Below, one piece after another: positions 11,168-21,843 of a stretch of DNA of 64,000 bases (position 1 is the stretch's first letter; every line of letters starts with the position of its first letter). The stretch covers positions 28,852 through 92,851 of the forward strand of contig NW_027102756.1 of NCBI RefSeq assembly GCF_036373705.1, in the 5' to 3' direction. Below the pieces are notes generated by a model. The model worked only from the letters and a program-made list of their open reading frames with translations. It made no database searches and was not told the origin of the DNA. Made by a program: the position numbers and the translations under genes. The DNA is from Amia ocellicauda (taxonomy: Eukaryota > Chordata > Actinopteri > Amiiformes > Amiidae).

Positions 11168-13506
11168 CTGGGGAGCTGTTCAGTTGACGGGAGCTCTCTG
11201 ACTCTATTTTAAATCTATATGTGTTTGTTTGTGGGATTATGTGTATTTGATTACATGTTTTCATTGTTTAAACTTGGTTTTATACAAGTCCTTGCCAATA
11301 GTAACAATGTCTTTGCTTTAATTTATGAATTTATGGTTAGACTTAAACATACTGCTATTAATCAGTCTGTGTAACAGGGCCAAGTGAGTGATTGATTGAT
11401 TGGATTTTGCTGATCCTATTAGCTATATTCCAATCAATTGATCTAAAACAGCAATTAACCCGTTTTTTTTTTGTTTTTTTTTGGCTTGTTGTGAATTTTG
11501 GCTTTACATTGAAGAGTTTGTATTGTGTTCTTTTGTAGTTGAAATTGCGGTTGGAAGATCGTATTTTTTTTTCGCCACACTGCTCGGCCGCACCACTCGC
11601 ACTGACTGAATGTTGTGTTGAGGTGTGTGTGCTGCACCAAACGGGAGCACCGGGACAATGTCATCATACGCAGCACATCAACACAACATTCATACTTTTA
11701 TTCTGTCTTTTTTTTTTTTTTTGGCTTGTTGTGAATTTTGGCTTTACATTGAAGAGTTTGTATTGTGTCCTTTTTTAGTTGAAATTGCTGTTGTAATTGT
11801 GGTAACTTATATTGGTGTGTTTATTGTATGGTTTATCTGATGTTTATATTGTGGTTTCTTTTCACTTACATTGGTGTTTATTGTATGTTTTTTTTTAGTA
11901 TTTCTTTAATGAAGGTCAATTGCGGTTTTATTATAATAATTGGTCGTATGTATTTGAGGGAGAAATTAACTTAACTGTTTAATGGATATTGACTTTTTAT
12001 GGATTGTTTAGTGATACTGTGATTGTTATTCTATTTGCCTAAATTGCACATTGTGTACCCAGCGTATTAAATTGGTTATTAAAAAGACTTGGTTATATAC
12101 TTCCTCTTGGCTTTTCACTCTCCCTTTAACATCACTAATTTTAGCTTCCAGGGTTATTCGACCGGACCGTCCGGTAAACCAAAGGTGGTGGCAGCTACAC
12201 GCTCCTCTGTCAAATCCAGTTAGGACACGACCTTACTAGGACAGGTTTCGTTTCAGTACATATTGATGATCCTGTACTGTTATCCTAACCAACAAAGGCA
12301 GATGTGACAAATTAATGCATAACAATAATATTAGTAAATTGGGTTTGATGTATAAGGTGTTGTAGATTATGCAATAGATCTCAACGTAATTTACTGACAG
12401 ACATCACTCTTTATCACTTTCACTTTTGAAGGAACTGCTTTGTATTCTGTGTATTGTTTTATTGTAGTGCTGCTTCCTTTCTTGGCCAGGTTTTACTTGC
12501 AAACGTGATTTTATTCTCAATGTAAGCTCAAAGTCAAATAGTTTAAATAAGAAAACAATGTATTGAAATGAGAACATCATGAACCTGTGTAATTGTGCTG
12601 AAGGACAAGCACTGAAAGCAGAGAGAATTTTGTGTTTGGCATTGAATAGCCTTAAAGAAAACTATGCCGTTTTTGGAAACTTTCATATTTAAGTTGAATG
12701 TAGGCAAAAACATTCCAGTCACTCTGAAGAGAGAATACAGTTTACTGTGCGAATAAGTAGCCCCTGAATTGAAGATAAAAATCAAAAGTGCTGTTCGTAA
12801 TTAGTTTACACTTTTACATCAGATGTCTTGTTTTTGCGTTCCAAATTGAGGAGTTGTGGCATATAATGTAAATGAAGTTACTTCACTAGTAGTGCGATTT
12901 CTACGTTGTGTATGTGTGTTTGTATATATGAACTCATACATTTTTTAAAGATTGTATTTGGAAAACAAATTCAGGTATAGCACGTGTCCCCCTTTTGAAT
13001 GGGTTCTATATATAACATTTTAAAACGAATGGTTCTGTGTAGAACGCTATGTTTGGGGGTTCTTCATGTAACCCCTTTGAAGGGGTTCTACATAGAACCA
13101 TAAAGGGATCCACCAGAGCGATTACTCGAGGAACCCTTTATGGTTCTGTGCAGAACAATATCTTCTAAGAGTGTGGAGTGTCGCCACACAATTTCTCTCA
13201 GAGGGCTTTTGACCAATGGCAATCCAATCCTGAATGACATCACCACTATCCTGTTGTACTTTATGCGAGAGATGTATTAAGTAGTTTATAATGAGAAGAA
13301 TAACAATAATCACCTGTTTTTCATAGTTGCCTATAGGTTTTGTATCCATTGTCTCCTTCATATTAGGAAAGGAAGTTGATCCATAGCCTACTCAGAGACA
13401 ACTGAGAGTTGGTCTCTGAGCAGCAGCACAAAGGGGTCGAGTCTCTCAATGTCCGTGTGTTGGAGATATTCCACCATATTGGTCCCAGCCTTTAAAACAA
13501 TGTTAA
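11168..13506 (-). repeat. First palindrome, right arm
   Basis: Inverted copy of 2,071-4,416, ending in TTAA at 13,503-13,506. It lacks the 277-bp segment of the other arm and carries an extra tandem duplication at 11,480-11,785. Confidence 0.9.
11480..11785 (+). repeat. Tandem duplication within the right arm
   Basis: The stretch starting TTGGCTTGTTGTGAATTTTG occurs at about 11,480 and again at about 11,720, about 240 bp apart; the left arm has it once. The unique sequence between holds a hairpin (GAATGTTGTGTTGA facing TCAACACAACATTC, 11,607-11,695). Confidence 0.85.
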
Positions 13507-13507
13507 T

Positions 13508-13947
13508 GAAAGGTACTCACAGTCATTTTAAATATTACATCCTGTAGTGTTTCCTTTCAAAATATAATCTTATTATGACTTGAACTAAATAAATCCTTTG
13601 ACCCACTAATACCAAATTACAGTTAGGGGGGCCACAGGTGTGATTTGAAAATACGATCTTCCATGTCTTTCTGTTGTGTTTTGACCTGGGGATCTGTAAT
13701 TGTCCAAGTGGCTACTGCACATGTACTTATTTTATATTAAATGTGTTATTTAATTAGGCTTGGTTCTGGTGAGCATGTACAAGACGTCAGCTTTTTAAAT
13801 AACTGTGTGTATTGGATCATACACATTTTAGAAATACTCTCTCAAACTTCCCGCATTGGTACCTCACCAGGGAGGTAGAAAAAAGCAATAGCATTGAAAA
13901 AGTGTGATTGTAGTTCTGCTCTTCTGCAATATATTTCTACAAGATCA
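13508..13947 (+). repeat. 440-bp direct repeat, right copy
   Basis: Same orientation as 1,618-2,057 with few differences. It begins one base after the right palindrome arm and overlaps the 3' part of the polymerase relic. Confidence 0.85.
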
Positions 13948-14478
13948 AGAACGGGCTCTGAAAACACTGAGGGTACAGGACGAGGACAGCGAAGCAATGA
14001 GCAACACTTGATACAGGATAAGAGCAACGGATACTTAGAATTTATAGGTGTAGGCCCCGTAGTAAAATATTCCCATCCGTTTTCATGGTACAATACTTTG
14101 ATAATGACCCCCAATAGTCTTTCAAATGCCTGAATATCTGAAAAACATTTTTTTTTTCTGAATTGAAAACCCTAGCTGGCTATGCATTCGTTTGGCACCA
14201 TCTAACATTTCGGAATCTGTGCATTCTTTACCCTTCCACAGGCGGTACACACTGGCAGCAAAACATAAATTGTTACCTTGGTTTATGTCTATTATTTTAC
14301 AAAATAAAATACCTTTTAAGCGCCTCCGCGCACCACCACCACCTTGCATATTTCTAATCACAGTGACCGTTATTCGCAAACTCAAATGTGATAGAATTTT
14401 GTTGTGACTTTGTAGTAAATTAGCTATGCTCTCTAAGAAATCTGCAGCGTCCAGCTCCCCCACATTTCGACTCCTCGA
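13842..14478 (-). pseudogene. Broken family-B DNA polymerase, middle of N-terminal region (Polinton/adintovirus type)
   Basis: This continues the frame of 14,479-15,057 after a single TAA stop. It shows features I associate with the N-terminal region of Maverick/Polinton DNA polymerases: a glycine-rich then basic segment (MQGGGGARRRLKG), NNLCFAASVYRLW, and GAKRMHSQLGFS. At a run of ten A on the minus strand (14,148-14,157) the frame shifts; similarity appears to continue in another frame (QAFERLLGVIIKVLYHENGW) before the match fades near 14,030. The exonuclease and polymerase catalytic domains are absent: the copy ends at the direct repeat and palindrome to its left. At least one stop and one frameshift make it a pseudogene. 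Family placement is from remembered pattern and not searched. Confidence 0.5.
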
Positions 14479-15057
14479 TTAGAAAGGATTATGTAATGAC
14501 CCCGAGCTCGGTCTCAGCTGTACAAAATCATTAGGACCCACATTGTGTGATATTTCATTTAGCAATCCTTGCACAGCTCCATGCACAATACGGACAGCAT
14601 TCATATAAGATTGTACCAGATCCAGGTTCACAAACCTGAATTCTTCATAAAACTCCATACCCCGAAACCTATTAATTTCTCGGTCATAGCGACGAATAAT
14701 CTCCAAAAACCCCCGAGGAGGGTCTTCGCCAACGCCACCCTCAGCCATTTGTTCATCATTTTCATTATTCATCTCTAACATTGCAGCATCACCACCCCCG
14801 ATCTGATTATCATTGTTATTAGCTACCGATGCTAGTTCCTTAGATACATCCTGATCTATATATTCCTGAATTTCCAAGTTTACCGGATGGCCTCCCGTCT
14901 GGAGAGTGTGCAACAGTGTCTGTGACCGTGCTAATTGTGACACATTTGTTCTAAATTTAAGCCTACGCAGCATTCTTTTCGCAGCATTAATTTTATTTCG
15001 CATTACCCCCCTAATTACACAAGCAGACTGACAGATTTTGTGCTTCTCCTTTTTCAT
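14479..15057 (-). CDS. N-terminal part of Polinton/adintovirus-like DNA polymerase (192 aa, ends at premature stop)
   Basis: ATG at 15,057; 192 codons; basic N-terminus (MKKEKHKICQSACVIRG), acidic middle, and a C-terminal stretch NVGPNDFVQLRPSSGSLHNP that resembles the start of the conserved region in Maverick/Polinton polymerases. The next frame in line (14,478 onward) is in phase with it and separated only by TAA, so this is most simply the first part of one polymerase gene cut by a nonsense mutation, not a separate protein. It lies 88 bp downstream of the spliced gene at 15,145-16,293 on the same strand, a tight virus-like spacing. Such polymerases copy the element's own linear DNA by protein priming (family knowledge). 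Alternative: an independent accessory gene. Confidence 0.5.
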   Translation of the reverse strand: MKKEKHKICQSACVIRGVMRNKINAAKRMLRRLKFRTNVSQLARSQTLLHTLQTGGHPVNLEIQEYIDQDVSKELASVANNNDNQIGGGDAAMLEMNNENDEQMAEGGVGEDPPRGFLEIIRRYDREINRFRGMEFYEEFRFVNLDLVQSYMNAVRIVHGAVQGLLNEISHNVGPNDFVQLRPSSGSLHNPF

Positions 15058-15144
15058 TGTTTGTCAATTGTTGTTTTCAGAATTGGTTGTTTTTTGTAAC
15101 AACCCTTCTCGATCTTGCAGAGACTGATTGATTCACAGTGTGAA

Positions 15145-15711
15145 TTACAGATTCATCAAACTCTCATCAGAAACGGGGCAATTCCCTATTTGTTTTAACA
15201 AATTTGTCAAAACATGTATTATGCACTGAGCGGTGTTTAACGCCTCCACAAGCTGACTGCATATCTTGCTAAACACCAGGGCCCTACAATCACCAGGGGT
15301 CTGTATGTCAACACAGGGTGATTGATCACATTTCATCTCAGTATCCCCACTAGTGGTGGCTTTAACCGTGCTTTTACCCCGTTTACCTCTTTTTACAGTA
15401 GCGGAGCTCGGTCGGTTCACTTTCACACATTGCACCCCCACATCGGTGGTGTCGTGTGCCACCCGGTTTGTCTTACTCAGGGCTTTTCTGGGCGCTGTGT
15501 TTCCCCTTTGTGTGACTGGTGGCTGTCTCCCCCGCTGTAGAACGGACCTCCCTTTATCAGCACGATCGGATCTCTTCACCTGTTTTCCACTTGACAAGCC
15601 TCTCAAGCAGGGCAATGCAGGCTGTGCCGCATTTTTAGCTATAATAAAACAAACATGTCAATTACACTTTATACAGTGACTTTTCACTACATTTCGAACA
15701 AATACAAAATA

Positions 15712-15742
<31 letters not shown>

Positions 15743-16293
15743 AACATTGGTAAAAACGGTGAATGTTACACACCTCCATTCAAAGTTTGCTCTGTGACTT
15801 GGGGTGGGTGGGGGAGTGCTTAGTTATGTGGGTTAAACAACTGTCAAATCAAAAAACAAACATTGGTCCCATAAATGTACACAATATAATGTTTTAGAAG
15901 ATGTAATTAATTTATAATATGTAACAACTTGTTCTATGGCATACCATGAAATCTGAATAAAACTGGCCATTAAACACATTGCTTTGGCCCACCTTCAGAA
16001 CACGTGTCTCCTGCGGTTTGGAAGGCGCTGTTCGGGACGTAGGCATTGGGGGTTGCGAGTTCCACTCTCCGTGGTCCCCTGCGGGGTGCTCGGCCCGACA
16101 GTCTCGGCTCTGTTATTCTGTGCTGTAATATCTCGGTTCTCTCTCACCTTAAATTATACAAACCATGAACTATGCATGATATACTAACACTTTTAAACCC
16201 AACTCTATTACTATAAAAAACATTCTTACCATCAATACATGATAACGCATTTACTAGCTCTTCCTCATCAAATGGACCCCAGTCAGATGCCAT
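15145..16293 (-). CDS. Unrecognised spliced gene of the viral-like relic, 185 aa
   Basis: Two exons on the minus strand: 16,293-16,230 and 15,638-15,145, with GTAAGA donor and TTATAG acceptor. The join is in frame and the total of 558 nt gives 185 residues plus stop. The protein begins MASDWGPFDEEELVNALSC, an acidic, regulatory-looking start, followed by a long basic, serine/threonine-rich region (RSDRADKGRSVLQRGRQPP, VKRGKRGKSTVK) and a more hydrophobic C-terminal helix-like part (LVEALNTAQCIIHVLTNLL). I do not recognise a family. It is divergent from the gene at 16,912 and directly upstream of the polymerase relic, so it is probably an accessory or DNA-binding protein of the same element. 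A TATA-like word lies 62 bp upstream of the ATG. Confidence 0.55.
15709..15743. repeat. (ATT)n microsatellite
   Basis: About ten ATT units inside the intron of the 185-aa gene's transcription unit, just upstream of its second exon on the minus strand. Confidence 0.9.
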
Positions 16294-16354
16294 TATGAAG
16301 AGTGTGTCCCTTCATATATTATATTGGATGTGTAAAATTAACTGCTTGGAGCGG

Positions 16355-16364
16355 CTTATTTATG
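16355..16364 (-). promoter_or_regulatory. TATA-like element for the minus-strand gene
   Basis: CATAAATAAG on the minus strand, 62 bp before the ATG at 16,293. Position and sequence fit a core promoter; weak by itself. Confidence 0.35.
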
Positions 16365-16668
16365 GGGGGGCAAAATGGTATTTCATAATTTTTCTAAGAA
16401 TCACACAAAATTGTATTCCACATAACATACCAGGAAACCGCCAAAAATGTTGTTCTTATTACAGAATTCAGTTGGGGCGGTATGTTGGGGTGTCTATTTC
16501 ACTCCGATAAAGTTGATCTCCAACAGACATCTGTATCTATGCGTGCTATGGTCATGGTCTCACGTTCAAAACAACGTGTACACACTGGGTGAGGTGACCA
16601 TTTGGAGAGATAAATTGTTATCACATATTTGTTATGGACACGAGCCTAATGGGTACAAATGACTGTAC

Positions 16669-16816
16669 CCACGTGGCACCCATACACGCACCCAACTCCG
16701 CCCACACTCCTCCTCCTCTGTAGAGCCACTGCCCCCCATTTACCCACGTGTCCCCACACACGCCCCCAACCCCACCCACACCACGCCTCCTCTGTAGAGC
16801 CGCCGGCCACCATTTA
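16669..16816 (+). promoter_or_regulatory. Tandemly duplicated GC-box/E-box promoter segment
   Basis: Two diverged copies of about 73 bp (16,669-16,741 and 16,742-16,816). Each has CCACGTG, CCGCCC- or CGCCCC-type GC boxes, and CTCCTCTGTAGAGCC ending in CATTTAC. Duplicated enhancer-promoter units of this kind are usual in small DNA viruses. It sits directly upstream of the TATA box. Confidence 0.6.
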
Positions 16817-16819
16817 CAG

Positions 16820-16826
16820 TATAAAG
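16820..16826 (+). promoter_or_regulatory. TATA box of the plus-strand spliced gene
   Basis: TATAAAG placed 86 bp before the ATG at 16,912 and right after the duplicated GC-box segment; a start of transcription near 16,850 would be expected. Confidence 0.6.
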
Positions 16827-16911
16827 AGCATGCTGGTAAACACAGAAAACATGTCACCCGTTCGGGACAGAACAGGTCTGCGGTAACTGGTGGAAACCCC
16901 CATAGCGCACT

Positions 16912-18389
16912 ATGGCTACACCAGCTAAGAAGACACCCCCTAGCGACCACGCTGCTGATGAAGATGCGGGGGCACCTAACACAAAATTAAGATGGTCAGA
17001 AGACAGGGACCCAAAAGAGGTAACACTTTATTTTACTTTAAAAACGTGTTTAGAATATTATTATTAATTTTAAACGTATGCCGGTGTTTACATGCTGTTA
17101 GGCCGTATGTGTGTATATATAAATTTCAATGCAAAGTGAATTTAAATGCATGTTTTCTTCTTTGTATGTTTATCAAAAGAATAGTGTCAGCGCTCCTCCT
17201 CCGAGCCCCAGGGATGCTCTCCCAATGTCTGATGAAGACGAAGGTGTCAACACTGGTGATGAGTCTGAAGATGATGACAAGGACCATGAACATGGCAGGG
17301 AGGATAAAACCTCAGACACTGATGATGGAGTTGGACCATCAATGGAAAGAGAGGTAAATATAGAGGTCCTACAACTGTGTATAGTTGTGTACTTCTTTAC
17401 TGACCGACACACATTACAGTTTTAAGTGTTATTTTCTTTTCTCTTCATTAGAATAGTGGAGTACCAGACACCAGTGATATGGATTCCTCTGTCAACTCTT
17501 TAAGACCCCGAACAAGATTGAACATTGCATGCTTCTGTTCTTGCCTTGCTAGAACCCACAAGAGTTTTGATTCAGACAGGGAAGTTCCGAGATATAATTG
17601 TAAAAACTATGATGATCATGTAACACTAGTGATGACACACACCATAAAGGGCATTATTGCGCTAGTGTTACAACATTGTATTGGCCGTGAATTAGTTGAT
17701 AAGTGTGAGGCCTGTCTGATAGGTGACCCCAGCCAAGCACAGCATCTCTGTCTAACTTTAGATCACGAGCAAGGGAGTGTCTGGAGTAGTGTCGCTCTTA
17801 TATGTAACAAAATAAGTGTCACCCACTTTCTAAATGTTGTGTTATGTGTTGCACGTGCCCTATGTGGGCTATGCATCACCAGACAGACTGAGAAAGAAGT
17901 GAAATCTCTTTTGCATAGCTTAGAAACATGCACTCTACCTTCGAGATGGTTAAGTGACTTGTTGGAAAGTGTAGATGAGTAAGTGATACAATTAATTGAG
18001 AAGGTTATAAATAACAAGCCTTATAAGATGTTTTACAAATTTGTTTTGCAATAAGACATTATATATATTTTTTCCAGAGAAAGAAAACTCCTGCTGCCGT
18101 GGGTTTATGTATACGTATGTTTGAGGAATCTCTGCTTGAAGATGCCATCCTCACTCTAATAGCTCACAAGTTTGGTGATTTGTATGACACTAGTAATCCT
18201 AATGTGACATTGCTGGTTGAGGATATTGTGAAAACAGTGGATGCCCTCCCCAACATGCTCAAGAGAATGCTGTATAAAGATCCACGTCCTGGTGTACCTG
18301 CTTTTACAGCTGTTCAAAAAGTTCTCCAGAGTTCTTTTGGAAACACCATCCCTATCATGACCAAGTCCAATATATATGTGTGTATTTAA
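16912..18389 (+). CDS. Unrecognised four-exon gene of the viral-like relic, 372 aa
   Basis: Exons 16,912-17,019, 17,180-17,353, 17,452-17,978 and 18,080-18,389. All introns are GT-AG (donors GTAACA, GTAAAT, GTAAGT), all joins stay in frame, total 1,119 nt. If the third intron is retained the protein ends one codon later at TAA. Exons 1-2 encode an acidic, low-complexity N-terminus (DEDEGVNTGDESEDDDKD). Exon 3 has a cysteine/histidine-rich domain with the pattern C-x2-C-x6-P-S-Q-x2-H-x-C (CEACLIGDPSQAQHLCL) and further cysteines (CFCSCL, LCVARALCGLC), suggesting metal binding. Exon 4 is helical. No family was identified. Intact frames and canonical splice sites suggest recent origin or selection. 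It is divergent from the 185-aa gene. Confidence 0.6.
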
Positions 18390-18499
18390 AACTTGTATTT
18401 TTTAATTTACTAAAACAGTATCATAAGACAATATAACCTTAAAAACACAGTTTATGCTATAAAACATTACACCTCCACACAAGCAGGGTGAGGTACACT

Positions 18500-18665
18500 C
18501 GGACCCTCACCATGATGGATGTCACCCTAGCAAAATGGCTACCATCTTACCAAATGACCTATGACCTTACAAATGGTAACAAAATGGCTCCCATCTTACC
18601 AGATGACCTATGACCTTACAAATGGCTGACATCCAATATGGCCGATATCATCCAAGATGGCTGAC
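18500..18665 (+). repeat. Imperfect tandem repeat, about 52 bp
   Basis: AAAATGGCTACCATCTTACC and ATGACCTATGACCTTACAAATGG recur from about 18,533 and again from about 18,583, then decay into related ATGGC words. Confidence 0.7.
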
Positions 18666-18825
18666 AAGGGAGGGTAAAAGGGTAACCCTGGGGGTGATGG
18701 GAAGGAGAGAGAAGTTCCGGTTCAAAGGTGGGGGTAACCGGAAGGTGAGGTGGGCCTTCCGGTCTATGGTACGTAGGGAGGGCGGGACTTCCGGCTGTCA
18801 AAATTGTAAGTGATGCTGCCATCAT

Positions 18826-19683
18826 ACCGTTTGACATTGTCTCCAAGGTTCTCATCGTGAATAACAAACAAAATTCAAACTACCTTCTGGCCTGACCTTC
18901 TAGCTTGACCTAATCTTTCTTAAGTATACAAGAGAGAAAAACAGGTGTGAGAAAAGAATTTCTAACTTTCCTTCCATACATACATACATACATACATACA
19001 TACATACATACGGAAAATAAATAATAGAATTTTGAATCACAATAAGATGTTATCAAGTACAGAAAAAGAAAATGTAATAAAATGTGATCTTAAATACATA
19101 CAAATAAAGAAAATTGGTTTACTATTTCCAGATTCCTTTTTTGAAATACAATGACATGCATTACAAATGAGTATTTACATTATATTTACAGCCGGTGCTC
19201 GTGTGTCACTGTGTCCCTCAGGCTGTGGTAGGCGCTGACATATTGGGCAGCCAGGGTGGCTGTGTGTCCCTCCCCCAGGAGGACTGACCGTTTTTCTTTT
19301 TTCTAAGTTTTGTCACAGGTTGGGTGGGCATCCATTATGTTGTTACAGAATGTGTCCCTTATTTTGGGCTAAAGCTTTCCGTGGAGGGGAACGTGGATCA
19401 GTTTGTACCATTTTTGGGAAGATCTGCCTTGTTGGGGCGGAGCTGTGATCCAGGTGAACAGCAGATCGGGCATAGGTGGGCATGTGGGCAGAGGAGTAGG
19501 AAGGCCGGTCAAGCAAATAAGCTTGCTAAGGTACGCAGCAGCAGCAAGCAGCCCCCCCATCCAGCCAGCCAGCCAGTCTGGCTAGCAGTGACTGAGTGGT
19601 TGACAGACGGCAAGCAACGGAATGTACGTGCTCTGTGATGTCATAGCAGTCAGCTGAGAGAGGCTCGTGATGTCATCGCTGAG

Positions 19684-19746
<63 letters not shown>

Positions 19747-19783
19747 TCTCAATTCAATTCATTTGTATTGTCAAAGCAATTGG

Positions 19784-19828
<45 letters not shown>

Positions 19829-20143
19829 CATACATACAAACATCCATACATGCTAGAAAGTCATTACTATGTTATCTTAAAGGCTAACTAAGCATAACAT
19901 ATATCATTATAGAACAGAGTTCATAGGTCAACACATGGTTTTAGGGAACAGGCTCGTAGGTCATACCGTTTGACATTGTCTCCAAGGTTCTCATCGTAAA
20001 TAACAAACAGAAATCAAACTATCTTCTGGGCTGATCTTCTAGTTTGACCGTATCTTTCTTAAGTATACAAGAGAGAAAAACAGGTGTAAGAAAATAATTT
20101 CTAATTTTCCTTCTACACATATATACATACATACATACATATG
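18826..20143 (-). repeat. L2-tail composite repeat, full unit, minus orientation
   Basis: On the minus strand it contains, in order: a segment with AAGCTAGAAGGTCAGGCC-like words, GTAT/TA microsatellite, TTGCTTTGACAATACAAATG with a TTGAATTGAATTGA tail, GA and CAGA runs, the CTCAGCGATGACATCACGAG block, the last codons of an L2-type ORF2 (19,186-19,260), its 3'UTR and another GTAT run. Its outer part is the beginning of the second palindrome arm. Confidence 0.8.
19186..19260 (-). pseudogene. C-terminal remnant of an L2-type ORF2
   Basis: Minus-strand translation ends with residues like LAAQYVSAYHSLRDTVTHEHRL and a stop, matching the ORF2 end of the LINE at 58,196-58,597 (LAAQYVSTCHSLRDSV). 5'-truncated copy of a related family. 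Confidence 0.7.
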
Positions 20144-21666
20144 TAGCGTTATGTTGGGTGTATTTGGATAAGAGCATTTGGGCTCTGAGCTGAAGCACGG
20201 ATCTAAAGAAGACCTCTCCCCCCCCCAAAGTTATCAGATTTCCTTAGCTCATCAGCTTGGAACTGGTTTGCATCAAAGTGACAGTTTTGGGGAGGATGGC
20301 ACCGAGAAGAGGCCAAATAGTTTGGAATTCTGCTATGAGATGTCTGGAGAAAGGGGCCTGTAGGTGATAAAAACTCTTTGAAGTGGATGAGAGCCGAAAT
20401 CCCGACATAGAGCTACGAACCCGGGCCAACCGGCATTTCCAAAAGATGGCATGGATTGACATCAGTCATAAATCAAGCCCCCCTCCAATAGGACACTGGG
20501 GGCTGAAACCGAAATCCAATCTCAAGAACTCAGGGACCAATCACCTACTGATCTGACAGACTTTAAGGAACAGCGGACAGTCTTTCTCTCTCTCTTTCTC
20601 TCACCTGAACCAGAAACTCGCTGCCACAGCTCAACCTGTAGCTCTGTTGCCAGAACCGGAATCAGAAACCAACCAAGTCTTTGCCGGCAACAGAAGAGTT
20701 AAACTGGGAGAAGGAGATTGAGCCGTACGAAGAATTCTTTTAAAGGACTTTATTAAATAAATAACTTTACAGACCCACCTGATCAGTGGAGTTTTACAGC
20801 TGGACAATTGACTAAGTCGACTGAATACGAAAGTGTCAGTCACTTAAATAGCTATTTGAGTCTTAAGAAACTTGACCCTTGGAATAAACAGGGCCCTGCT
20901 TTCCTCAAAGACTTTGTCTTCAAGTAACTACGGTGGAACCCTGCTTACAAAGAAGATTTTGTGCACAACCTTGGAGCATTCAAACCAGTGGAAAATCTGT
21001 TTGGAAAAGACTCTACATTCCCGAAACCCCAACTTACAGGTGCATCGACTGAGTGGAAGTTCTTGGACAAAGCCGAACCAGACTGCCTTTGTTCCAAACC
21101 ACACAGACCTCGTGCCGAGTGCTGTTATCTGAGCCCGAAGGCAGAGAGGCCTCTCTGCGACGAAGTTCACATAAGTTTAACAGTTTGGAGTTTGTGATTC
21201 ATGACATTTGAGAAATCAATTAGAAATGTTAATCTGTGATTCATAACTCTAGAATGTGTAATATCATTTAGTTTTCTTAAATATAAATGTGTGTTGCATT
21301 AAACTGTTTTGTTGATAATTTTAGAAATAAAATCTGTCAACCCCGAGAAATATCTTCTCATTCCTGTTTAACTGTTTAGTCTGAAATTGACACAAGTTAA
21401 TAGACATTAGATTATTGGTGGCCCTGCCTATCCTTAATCATTGAATAATAATCAGTTAAGGGAAATTGTGGTAACAAATAGGATCTTTCTCGGCACCTAA
21501 ACGTAAATGAGACTGATATATATATAACGAGAAGTTACCCGACATAAAAACTAACCTGCGTAGTTATTTAATGTCTGACTAATAATACTAACGAGAGACT
21601 CACCTTCGTCTTACTAACCGGTATTGTAGTCAATGTGTTTATAACCTTTTTTGTTTAACGATTTGT
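19574..21666 (+). repeat. Second palindrome, left arm
   Basis: Inverted copy of 28,076-30,169 at a few percent divergence (more diverged than the first palindrome). Outer end at CAGTCTGGCTAGCAG, inner end at TTTTTTGTTTAACGATTTGT. Confidence 0.9.
20150..21425 (+). other. LTR-like segment with promoter and polyadenylation words
   Basis: Contains a CCAAT word at about 20,540, a TATA-like position (CTTTAAGG here, CTATAAGG in the mirrored copy near 29,175), an AATAAA-containing stretch near 20,755, and TGGTGGCCCTGCC at about 21,417 that could be a tRNA primer site. These fit a retroviral LTR and leader, but no clear TG...CA ends were found and the second copy is inverted rather than direct. Confidence 0.3.
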
Positions 21667-21668
21667 TA

Positions 21669-21756
21669 AACGGAATGTACGTGCTCTGTGCTGTCATAGC
21701 AGTAAGCTGAGAGAGGCTCGTCATGTCATCGCTGAGCTGGCTGGCTGGCTGGCTGG

Positions 21757-21797
<41 letters not shown>

Positions 21798-21801
21798 TCT
21801 C

Positions 21802-21843
<42 letters not shown>

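Noticed and set aside
1618-13947. A single LTR retroelement with the 440-bp repeats as LTRs
   Set aside because: The repeats lack TG...CA ends, no primer site or polypurine tract borders them, and the inside is palindromic without gag or pol.
18610-18867. Overlapping 67- and 83-residue frames
   Set aside because: They lie in ATGGC-type imperfect tandem repeats with no domain or splice support.
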